From positions 1 to 28,363 of the forward strand of contig JAITRV010000159.1 of the NCBI GenBank assembly GCA_031288215.1: a stretch of DNA of 28,363 bases, read 5' to 3'. The first letter of the stretch is position 1; the number at the start of each line of letters is the position of its first letter. The stretch comes from Spirochaetaceae bacterium (lineage in GTDB: Bacteria; Spirochaetota; Spirochaetia; Treponematales; Breznakiellaceae). The notes below the pieces were generated by a model, which was not told where the DNA came from, did not search any database, and worked only from the letters and a program-made list of their open reading frames with translations. Below are positions 14,574-20,958 of this stretch, in pieces. The position numbers and the translations under genes are program-made.

Positions 14574-15005
14574 CTACCCTTTCCGGCAGCGGCTGCACCC
14601 TAAGACATGGACATGGGAGCGGCCGGGTTTGTCGAAGATCCGGGCAATCAGGACATCCTCCACCCCCAGATCGGCGTCGCAGACCGGGCAGGTCCGCAGG
14701 CGGCTGCCGTCGAGGCAGTAAACGCAGCCGGAAATATGCATGATCCGGCTGTCCTTCCCCCGCATGGAAGGAAATGCCGTGGATTTTACCCGTTCCCCGG
14801 CGTCAAGCCGGGCGGTACAGAGGGGGCAGGTCCGGACCTCCCCGGCCCGGCCGTCTGCCCCGCCCCCTTTGGGGAGGTCCTTTCCCTGCTTCCTGCCCGC
14901 TGAGGGGGATGCCCGGTTTCCCATCCTGAAAAAGAGGGTATAGCCGAACCAGAGGAGTGCGGCTCCCAGGATCGCCAGAATACTGATGTGAATCCAACCG
15001 ACCAT
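14574..15005 (-). CDS. Membrane-anchored protein with paired zinc-ribbon motifs
   Basis: I do not recognise a named family. The start is taken at the ATG at 15005, which has GGGAGG six bases upstream; an open frame continues to 15089 but would add an unlikely N-terminus. The resulting 143-residue protein has one N-terminal transmembrane helix (about 4-23, IHISILAILGAALLWFGYTL), a basic linker, and then a cysteine-rich domain: CPLC, GCVYC, CPVC and GCSRC, with conserved-looking histidines (IMHISGC, HVHVLGC). Two C-x-x-C pairs followed by two H-x-x-G-C-x-x-C elements suggest two zinc-binding knuckles built from an internal duplication. It is probably a cytoplasm-facing or periplasmic membrane-tethered zinc-ribbon protein. 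It is divergent from rsmI. Confidence 0.75.
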   Translation of the reverse strand: MVGWIHISILAILGAALLWFGYTLFFRMGNRASPSAGRKQGKDLPKGGGADGRAGEVRTCPLCTARLDAGERVKSTAFPSMRGKDSRIMHISGCVYCLDGSRLRTCPVCDADLGVEDVLIARIFDKPGRSHVHVLGCSRCRKG

Positions 15006-15048
15006 ATCGATCCTCCCCCTTTTAATATCGGAACAAGGGAAGCCGCCT

Positions 15049-15076
15049 TGATGGTGTGCCGGCCCTTGGGTATACT
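15049..15076 (+). promoter_or_regulatory. Probable promoter of rsmI giving a leaderless transcript
   Basis: TTGATG (15049-15054) and TATACT (15071-15076) are separated by 16 bases. The expected transcription start, six to seven bases beyond the -10 box, falls at about 15083, which is the first base of the GTG start proposed for rsmI. No ribosome-binding site is visible before that GTG. Confidence 0.55.
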
Positions 15077-15082
15077 GAATTT

Positions 15083-15778
15083 GTGGCACATCTGTATATC
15101 GTCGGCACCCCCATCGGGAATTTGGGGGATATGAGCTTCCGGGCGGTGGAGATCCTCAAAACCGTGGGGGCCGTGGCCTGTGAAGATACCCGGCGGACCC
15201 TCAAACTCTTGACCCATTTCGGAATCCGGGTCAGACTCATCTCCTGCAGGGCCCGCAATGAGGGCGTTGCCGCGGAAAAGGTCATCGCCGCCCTCAACGA
15301 GGGGCAGGCCGTGGCCTATGCCAGCGATGCGGGTACCCCGGGGATAAGCGATCCCGGGGCCCTGCTGGTCCGGCTTGCCGTGGAGGCGGGGCACGAGGCC
15401 GTCCCCATTCCGGGCCCCTCGGCCTTTGCCTCCCTGGTGAGCGTCGCCGGAGGCCGGGACAAGGCCGTCCGCTTTGAGGGCTTCCTCTCCCCCAAGGGAG
15501 GGCGCCGCCGTTCCCGGCTCCGGGAACTTCTCGCCGGGGAAGCGGCCATTGTCCTCTACGAGTCCCCCTTTCGGATTCTCAAGCTTCTGGAGGATCTTGC
15601 CGAAATTGATGAAAAGCGGTATATCTGTATTGGGAGGGAGATGACCAAGGTTCATGAGGAATACCTCCGGGGTTCCGTTGCGGAAATACGGGAGATTTTA
15701 ATGCAAAAAGAGGAACAAATCGGTGAATTTTCCGTATTTGTATCTGGAAAGAAGACCGGTTCCTGTGTAAACTTATAG
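15083..15778 (+). CDS. rsmI: 16S rRNA (cytidine-2'-O)-methyltransferase
   Basis: RsmI 2'-O-methylates C1402 of 16S rRNA in the decoding centre, using S-adenosylmethionine. The protein is 231 residues from GTG 15083. LYIVGTPIGNLGDMSFRAVEIL (4-25), CEDTRRT (33-39), YASDAGTPGISDPG (79-92) and PIPGPSA (108-114) are the successive signatures of this tetrapyrrole-methylase-fold family. Relatives are often about 280 residues; this one ends just after GEFSVFVSGKK and lacks the C-terminal helical extension. Homology starts exactly at HLYIVGTPIGN, which favours GTG 15083 over the in-frame GTG at 15056. It has its own promoter. The flgM sigma-28 promoter overlaps its last codons. Confidence 0.93.
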   Translation: MAHLYIVGTPIGNLGDMSFRAVEILKTVGAVACEDTRRTLKLLTHFGIRVRLISCRARNEGVAAEKVIAALNEGQAVAYASDAGTPGISDPGALLVRLAVEAGHEAVPIPGPSAFASLVSVAGGRDKAVRFEGFLSPKGGRRRSRLRELLAGEAAIVLYESPFRILKLLEDLAEIDEKRYICIGREMTKVHEEYLRGSVAEIREILMQKEEQIGEFSVFVSGKKTGSCVNL

Positions 15779-15795
15779 TATAAATGTGCCGATAA
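15768..15795 (+). promoter_or_regulatory. Sigma-28 (FliA-type) promoter of flgM
   Basis: GCCGATAA at 15788-15795 is a perfect match to the sigma-28 -10 element. A TAAA -35 element lies at 15768-15771, with a 16-base spacer (15 is usual). It overlaps the stop region of rsmI. Transcription would start near 15802, ten bases before the flgM ATG. Confidence 0.8.
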
Positions 15796-15811
15796 TGGGG
15801 GTAGGTAGGAT

Positions 15812-16102
15812 ATGAGTATGACGGTTGACAGGATAGGCTCCATAGATCCCATTCAGCCCGGTAAAAAAACCGGGAGGAACAGCCACGTAAGCCCGCATGA
15901 AAAAGCCGATTCCATTGCCTTCTCTTCGGAGGCGGTTGAAAAGGGGGATTTGTACCGGGCCATGGAGCTGGTGTCCTCCGCATCGGATATACGGGAGGAG
16001 CGCATTGCCGAACTCAGGCAGAAGATCAACGATCCCGCGTACCTCAACGATACCCTGCTTGAAGCCACCGCAGACCGCATTATGGCCGTTTTCGGCTTAT
16101 AA
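15812..16102 (+). CDS. flgM: Anti-sigma-28 factor FlgM
   Basis: FlgM holds the flagellar sigma factor FliA inactive until the hook-basal body is complete and FlgM is exported. The 96-residue protein has a low-complexity, probably disordered N-terminal half (the first 30 residues) and the helical sigma-binding C-terminal half: KADSIAFSSEAVEKGDLYRAM, then REERIAELRQKINDPAYL, and the final helix LLEATADRIMAVFG (83-95). I-A-F-S-x-x-A and R-x-E-R-I-x-x-L-R-x-x-I are the family pattern. A perfect sigma-28 -10 element lies just upstream, so FlgM synthesis should depend on the factor it inhibits, as in other flagellated bacteria. AGGTAGG precedes the ATG. It sits apart from any flagellar operon in this window. 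Confidence 0.85.
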   Translation: MSMTVDRIGSIDPIQPGKKTGRNSHVSPHEKADSIAFSSEAVEKGDLYRAMELVSSASDIREERIAELRQKINDPAYLNDTLLEATADRIMAVFGL

Positions 16103-16122
16103 TCCGCTTCTTCCTCCCGCCT

Positions 16123-16135
16123 GAGCCGCCGGCTC
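16123..16135. terminator. Small hairpin between convergent genes
   Basis: GAGCC, three bases, GGCTC forms a short stem between the ends of flgM and the HDOD gene. There is no T-tract on either strand. It may help end both transcripts, but the evidence is weak. Confidence 0.25.
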
Positions 16136-16138
16136 CTG

Positions 16139-17626
16139 CTATTCCGCTTTAATCTCCCGGGAAAACCGTTCCACCAGGTTGTCTATATGCGCCTTTGAGG
16201 TAAAGCCGAATTTCGCCAGGACCGAGGGCTCAAATTGCTCAAAGGCGATATTGCCGTTTTCATATTCGCAGAACATATTGGCCATATACACGGCTTCCAC
16301 GAGGGCCTGATATTCCTCCGGGGCGGCGGTGGGATCGTGGTGAAACCGTATGGCCTGGATCAGGGGATCGGGAAAATTCCATTTTTCGGCGACCATGGCG
16401 CCGATTTCCGCATGGTTCAACCCCGCGGCCAGGTCTTCAAAGGTGGACGGGGGCAGGTCTTTTTCCACGCAAAAGTTCCGGATCCGCTGCAGGAGCTCCG
16501 GGTGGACATTGGAAAAAATTATCTTCCCCATGTCATGGAGGATTCCCCCCACATAGGCGTCATCCAGAAAATTCCGGTCCCGGCGGAACGTCTTTACCAG
16601 GTTATACGCGAAAAAGGCGGTCCGGTAGGAATGGGTCCAGAGCACCCGTTTATGCTCCGTATCATCCCCCAGGATCTTCTGGGTTCCGTAGGAGTAGAGG
16701 AGGTTCTTAATGCCCCGGATACCGACCAGTCTGACCGCCTCGGAGATGCTATCCACCTTTTTGGCCAGCATATACTGGGCGGAATTCACGATTTTCAGGA
16801 GATCCGCGGTCAATGCCGGATCCATAGAGATCTTCCGGGCTATATCGGCCATTTCCGACTTCGGATCGTTGATCAGCCGCTGGACCGTCAGGATATTTTC
16901 CGGGAATTGGGGCAGGGAATTGATATTGTCCACGATGGTGGAAGAAAGGAGGGCCAGATTTTCTACCCTGGTTTGATCCAGGGGGATGATGATCCGGGCG
17001 ATGGTTTCCTTTTCCGTTCCCGTGAGGTCAAAACAATCCTCGTCCAGGCCTATTTTCTTGAGCATCAGGACCAGGATCACGAGCCCGAGCCCCGCCCCCT
17101 CGGAACTGTCCAGGACCTGGGCCATGGCATCCGGAAGATTATCGTACTGCCGGGACCGGGCCAGTTTATCGTGGATCCGGATAAGCTCCTTTCTGGTGAC
17201 CGTTACGTTGTTCCGCACCTCGATGAAGATAATATTCCGCTTGATCTGCAGGATCAGCTTGATATAGAGGCCATATTCCTTCTGAAGCTGCAGGTAATGG
17301 GCTATATTACCCAGGGTTTCTTCTTTAAAGGTCGCCATCCCCCGTTTGTAGTCTTCCTCATTGGTAAGGCTGAGCCCCTTTTCTTTAAAATAAACCCGTT
17401 TGGTATTTGCCTTTTTCGCGTTTCCCGCCAGTTCACGGACACAGTAGGCCAGATAATCCTGTAATTTATCTTGACCGACCTGCCTTAAAAAAACGGCGAT
17501 CACCTGCTCGATATAGAGTTCTATCTCGTGGGGCAGGGTAAAAGTCGTTATCGTCAACGGAATTCCCGATTGAACGGCTTTTCTTACCTTTAATTCGTCA
17601 ACTATCAATCCTTGTGCAACAGCCAT
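16139..17626 (-). CDS. HDOD-domain signalling protein with N-terminal GHKL-like domain
   Basis: A 495-residue protein that joins two signalling modules. The N-terminal half (about 40-215) looks like a GHKL/histidine-kinase-type ATP-binding fold: CVRELAGNAKKAN (62-74) has the N-box E-x-x-x-N pattern, and SSEGAGLGLVILVLMLKK (174-191) is a G-box. The usual Asp of the G1 box is not seen; the matching strand reads IFIEVRNNVTVT (133-144). The C-terminal half, from about 236, is an HDOD domain: LPQFPENILTVQRLINDP, ISMDPALTADLLKIVNSAQY, VGIRGIKNLLYS and GGILHDMGKIIF with HDMGK at 364-368, then FHHDP. HDOD proteins are regulatory and are often linked to motility or second-messenger signalling. The gene converges with flgM. 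AAGGAA lies seven bases before the ATG. Confidence 0.82.
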   Translation of the reverse strand: MAVAQGLIVDELKVRKAVQSGIPLTITTFTLPHEIELYIEQVIAVFLRQVGQDKLQDYLAYCVRELAGNAKKANTKRVYFKEKGLSLTNEEDYKRGMATFKEETLGNIAHYLQLQKEYGLYIKLILQIKRNIIFIEVRNNVTVTRKELIRIHDKLARSRQYDNLPDAMAQVLDSSEGAGLGLVILVLMLKKIGLDEDCFDLTGTEKETIARIIIPLDQTRVENLALLSSTIVDNINSLPQFPENILTVQRLINDPKSEMADIARKISMDPALTADLLKIVNSAQYMLAKKVDSISEAVRLVGIRGIKNLLYSYGTQKILGDDTEHKRVLWTHSYRTAFFAYNLVKTFRRDRNFLDDAYVGGILHDMGKIIFSNVHPELLQRIRNFCVEKDLPPSTFEDLAAGLNHAEIGAMVAEKWNFPDPLIQAIRFHHDPTAAPEEYQALVEAVYMANMFCEYENGNIAFEQFEPSVLAKFGFTSKAHIDNLVERFSREIKAE

Positions 17627-17789
17627 CGATTTTTCCTTATGAATACCTTCGATTCGGAATCCGGGAACATCATTCCAAATTGAAACTCAACATCCGGAAT
17701 CTTGAAAATAAACTCCCGATATTATAGTTTATAGCATTGGCCTTTTTGACGCAAGACCAAGGAGGAAATTTTTTTCTGGGGGAAATACG

Positions 17790-19256
17790 ATGTCGGAATT
17801 GAGGATCCTTGAAGGGTTGGTTGCGTTCTTCCTTATCCTGCCCTTACTCAAGCCCTTTTTGAGCAAACTGGACCCCGGCGGCGTGGTGCTGCTTCCCCTC
17901 CTCGGCCTGGGCATTACCATCGCCGTCTTTCCCGTTTACGGCTTCAGGGTGGAATGCGTCCCCCTCCTGGTTTTTGCCCTGCTTGAAACCCTCCTGTACC
18001 TCCCTTCCATGGTGATGCTCCTGAAAAATCCCCGCTACGATACGTCCCTGAACGACCGGCCCTTCCTGTCCGCGATCTCCCTGGTGTTCCTGGCGGCGGT
18101 AACGGGCCTCGCCCTCTGCTTTGCCCCGGTGGAGGCGGCCGGCAGCGACCCGGAGGCGGCGGTCCGGCTCCTTGAGGCTCCCGATGGGGCCTCCTATACC
18201 CTGCGAATTTACGGAAGCGGGACCGGCGGCTCCGGGGAACCTGCCGCGGCCCGGCCCCTCATGGTCCTCATTCCCCCCAAGTCCGGTTCGCTCATGACCG
18301 TGGACCGGGTATGCCGGGAGCTGAGGGACCGGGGCTTTACCGTGATAAGCTACTCCCGGAGCTCCGGAACAGCGCGGGGAGACCGGGGCCTGACGCCGCC
18401 GGAGGTCTACGGCTTCTGGAGCATCCACCGGCGGGGCCACCGGTCCGCGGCGGCCAATGCCCGGGGCAGGGCCCTGGAAACGGAACGCCGGGAAGAGCTG
18501 GGCTTTCTTCTCTCCCGGCTCCGGGAGCTGGGGAGGGATCCCGCCCTGGCCGGCGTCGATCCCCGGAACATCTTTCTTGCCGGATACGGGGCCGGGGGCG
18601 GGGTCCTGGCGGCGCTGGCCGCTTCCCCGCGGTTTAAGGCGGAAAATCCCGGCGTCCGGGGGATCATCTCCGTTGAGGGCTCCATCTTTTCGGCATTCCT
18701 GGAGGAGCCGCCCCCCGCGCCGCCGGATCTCTCGGACAAGCCCTGGTACCGGCGGCTCCTGCCCCGGATCGCCTACCGGCTCTCCCGGCTCAGGCCGAAA
18801 AAAATGGCCGGCCCCGGTCCGGGCCTGGCCGCCGGCCTTCCCCTGCTCTGCATCGTCTCCGACCGGGCCCTCGAAGACCGCCACCGGGAGGGCCGGTATG
18901 CCGCCCTCTTTGCCGCCCTCCGCTCCTCCCAGGCGCCCGCGGTCCTGGCGGCGGTACGGGGGGCGGGCCCCCTGGATTACTCGGACCTCCCCGAAAAACA
19001 CCCCCTCTACCGCTTCCTCTTTCCCGGCGGCCCCGGGGGGAGCTGGAAAAACCGGGACTTCCCCGGGGGAACCGCGTCCCTCATGGCGAATTTTGCCGCC
19101 CTTTTCCTGGCCGCGGAAGTTCCCCCCGGCGAGGCTCCGCCGGAAGGAGCGCCGCGGCGGGAGAGTCTGCCCCGCAGAACTCCCGTGGCGGGGGTCTCCC
19201 TGGAAAGCGGCGGGGTCTGGATTTTTCATAAGCCGGAGGATATACTGGGATTATGA
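17790..19256 (+). CDS. Membrane protein with alpha/beta-hydrolase-like domain lacking the nucleophile serine
   Basis: A 488-residue protein. The first 115 residues hold about four hydrophobic helices (roughly 7-22, 32-50, 55-79, 93-112). A soluble domain follows with the order of an alpha/beta hydrolase: the strand PLMVLIPPKSG (156-166), GFTVISYSRSSG, a helix-rich part and the strand-turn-helix IFLAGYGAGGGVLAAL (261-276). At the nucleophile elbow the pattern is G-Y-G-A-G instead of G-x-S-x-G, so the catalytic serine is replaced by glycine. Later strands LPLLCIVSDRALEDR and APAVLAAVRGAGPLDY would carry the acid and base, but no convincing histidine is seen. It may be a binding or structural pseudo-hydrolase. 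GGGGGAAA precedes the ATG. Its stop overlaps the next start (ATGA). Confidence 0.65.
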   Translation: MSELRILEGLVAFFLILPLLKPFLSKLDPGGVVLLPLLGLGITIAVFPVYGFRVECVPLLVFALLETLLYLPSMVMLLKNPRYDTSLNDRPFLSAISLVFLAAVTGLALCFAPVEAAGSDPEAAVRLLEAPDGASYTLRIYGSGTGGSGEPAAARPLMVLIPPKSGSLMTVDRVCRELRDRGFTVISYSRSSGTARGDRGLTPPEVYGFWSIHRRGHRSAAANARGRALETERREELGFLLSRLRELGRDPALAGVDPRNIFLAGYGAGGGVLAALAASPRFKAENPGVRGIISVEGSIFSAFLEEPPPAPPDLSDKPWYRRLLPRIAYRLSRLRPKKMAGPGPGLAAGLPLLCIVSDRALEDRHREGRYAALFAALRSSQAPAVLAAVRGAGPLDYSDLPEKHPLYRFLFPGGPGGSWKNRDFPGGTASLMANFAALFLAAEVPPGEAPPEGAPRRESLPRRTPVAGVSLESGGVWIFHKPEDILGL

Positions 19257-20014
19257 CGACCCAACAACTGGACGCTTTTTTCAGGAGCGTCCTGGACATC
19301 GACGGATTCGGCGCCGTCGATCCTTCCCTCAACGGGTTACAGGTGGATAACGACGGGGCCGAGGTGGAAAAAATCGCCTTTGCGGTGGACGCCAACCTGG
19401 AAACCTTTACCCGGGCCGCCGCCGCCGGCGCGGGGATGATCTTCGTTCACCACGGCATCTTCTGGGGAAACCCCCTTCGGATTCAGGGGAGCCACCGGCA
19501 GCGGATTCAGTTCCTCCTGGATCACAACCTGGCCCTCTATGGGGTTCATCTCCCCCTGGATCAGCAGGGGGAACTGGGGAACAACGCGGTGCTGGCCCGG
19601 CTTTTGGGGATAACGAATCCCCTTCCCTTCGGCTTGTACCGGGGGCGCAAGATAGGGTATAAGGGCCTCCTCGCCGTGCCCCTGTCTATAGAGGAGGCGG
19701 TCAGGCGGATCGCCTTCATGGACCGGCCGCCCCTGGCCGTCTATCCCTTCGGCAAGCGGGAAAGCCTGAGTTGCGCGGTGGTCTCCGGGGGCGCCGCGGA
19801 CGACGCCCTCCAGGCTATTGAGGAGGGCGTCGATCTCTTTGTGACCGGGGAAGCCTCCCACGAGGTCTATCACGCGGTCCTCGAGGGGGCGCTGAACATG
19901 ATCGCCGGCGGGCATTATTCCACCGAGGTATGGGGGGTCCGGGAGATGATGGAACGCTGCGCCGCCCAGTTGAATATGGAGGTCGAATTTATCGACGTTC
20001 CCACGGGGCTCTGA
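19253..20014 (+). CDS. Nif3/YbgI-family dinuclear metal protein (GTP cyclohydrolase 1 type 2 homologue)
   Basis: A 253-residue member of the Nif3-like family, widely conserved ring-shaped proteins with a two-metal centre whose exact cellular role is unsettled. The metal ligands are visible: FVHHG (64-68), His99 and Asp103 in GVHLPLDQQGELGNNAVLA, and the C-terminal GGHYSTEVWGV with His and Glu four residues apart. SLNGLQVD near the N-terminus and VDLFVTGEASHEVYHAV are further family signatures. The length matches the short (YbgI-type) form without the central insertion. It is translationally coupled to the hydrolase-like gene through a 4-base overlap. Confidence 0.88.
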   Translation: MTTQQLDAFFRSVLDIDGFGAVDPSLNGLQVDNDGAEVEKIAFAVDANLETFTRAAAAGAGMIFVHHGIFWGNPLRIQGSHRQRIQFLLDHNLALYGVHLPLDQQGELGNNAVLARLLGITNPLPFGLYRGRKIGYKGLLAVPLSIEEAVRRIAFMDRPPLAVYPFGKRESLSCAVVSGGAADDALQAIEEGVDLFVTGEASHEVYHAVLEGALNMIAGGHYSTEVWGVREMMERCAAQLNMEVEFIDVPTGL

Positions 20015-20092
20015 GGCCCCAGGATAACAAACGCGAGGGGAGGGCGCACGCGCGGACGCTCACGAAAGGGGCCCCGCCCCAAGGAGTTATGT

Positions 20093-20635
20093 ATGAAACG
20101 GTTTTATGAAAGTAATTTTTTTCCCTTCTTGCTGACCGGCCTGGTCATTGCGGCCGATCAGGGGGTTAAGTCGTTCATCGTAAAAAACTGGCCCGACACC
20201 ACGGGCCGGGGGGTATTTATCAAGGATGTCTTTGACAACGGGCTGCTGTGGATCTTGCATGTCCGGAATAAGGCTATCGCCTTCAGTCTGGGGCATAATC
20301 TGCCCGATTCCATCCGGCCCGCCCTTTTTATCATCATTCCCCTGTTCTTGCTGGTGGCGCTTATATGGTATTACTTCAAGTCCAACGAAATTACCCCCCT
20401 GCAGCGCTGGGTGGTGGCGGGGATAATCGGCGGGGGCATCGGCAACCTCATTGACCGCATCTTCCGGCCCCAGGGGGTGGTGGATTATATCAGCGTGCGG
20501 TTCTTCGGCATTTTTGGGCTTGAACGGTGGCCGACCTTTAACATCGCCGACGCCAGCGTGGTCGTAAGCTGCATCGTCTTGCTGTGCTCCATCATCTTCA
20601 TCCCCGCTTCCTCGAAGGCTCAAGCGGATGCGTAA
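20093..20635 (+). CDS. lspA: Lipoprotein signal peptidase (signal peptidase II)
   Basis: An inner-membrane aspartyl protease that removes the signal peptide of diacylglyceryl-modified prolipoproteins. The protein is 180 residues with four transmembrane helices. LVIAADQGVKSFI (17-29) is the first conserved block, VRNKAIAFSLG (57-67) the second. GGGIGNLIDRIFRPQGVVDYISV (113-135) and WPTFNIADASVVV (146-158) contain the two catalytic aspartates, by alignment Asp131 and Asp153. AAGGAG precedes the ATG. The 78-base gap upstream contains only a short GC hairpin over the previous stop. The stop overlaps the following small membrane gene by 8 bases. Confidence 0.95.
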   Translation: MKRFYESNFFPFLLTGLVIAADQGVKSFIVKNWPDTTGRGVFIKDVFDNGLLWILHVRNKAIAFSLGHNLPDSIRPALFIIIPLFLLVALIWYYFKSNEITPLQRWVVAGIIGGGIGNLIDRIFRPQGVVDYISVRFFGIFGLERWPTFNIADASVVVSCIVLLCSIIFIPASSKAQADA

Positions 20636-20897
20636 AAAGACCGCCGTCCTCTTTGTCATCCTGGCGACCCTGTTCAATATCCTGGTTACCCTCCTCTGCC
20701 TGGCCCTGCTCATCCTCCTGGTTTTCCTGGGTATTATTCCCCGGCTGCCCCCACAGGCCGCCCGGGGAGCTTCTTCCTGGGCCCTTCCCGCGGTCTTTGC
20801 CGGGGCCCTCATCCTGTCCTTCATAATTCACCGGCTCGTGCTGAAACGGTTCATCAAACGCCTGCAGCGGGGGGAGAACGCGGGGGATGCCGCCTAA
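20628..20897 (+). CDS. Small two-helix membrane protein, unknown function
   Basis: An 89-residue protein with two predicted transmembrane helices (about 7-37 and 50-69) and positively charged ends (MRKK at the start, LKRFIKRLQRGE after helix 2), so both termini probably face the cytoplasm. I do not recognise a family. The ATG lies within the last codons of lspA (8-base overlap), so the two are probably made together. The codon use matches the surrounding genes. A part in envelope or lipoprotein biology is suggested only by position. Confidence 0.65.
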   Translation: MRKKTAVLFVILATLFNILVTLLCLALLILLVFLGIIPRLPPQAARGASSWALPAVFAGALILSFIIHRLVLKRFIKRLQRGENAGDAA

Positions 20898-20898
20898 A

Positions 20899-20939
20899 CG
20901 GGGCCGGCCCCGCTCACGGCGGTGCCCCGGCCTCCGGGG
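20899..20939. terminator. Two GC-rich hairpins between convergent genes
   Basis: CGGGGCCGGCCCCG (20899-20912) is a perfect palindrome. CCCCGG, three bases, CCGGGG (20925-20939) follows and is succeeded by TCTTT on the plus strand. They lie between the ends of the 89-residue membrane gene and the 547-residue gene on the other strand and may stop both. Confidence 0.45.
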
Positions 20940-20958
20940 TCTTTGCGGCTTATGTGCG

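Noticed and set aside
14607..14943. Plus-strand frames opposite the zinc-ribbon protein
   Set aside because: No ribosome-binding sites or motifs; the minus-strand protein has ordered cysteine pairs and a good start site.
16235..17464. A 409-codon plus-strand frame opposite the HDOD gene
   Set aside because: The HDOD and G-box motifs are on the minus strand; the plus-strand product has no recognisable features.
17844..19229. A 461-codon minus-strand frame opposite the hydrolase-like gene
   Set aside because: Low-complexity, Gly/Arg/Pro/Glu-rich product with no family features; a shadow of the real gene.
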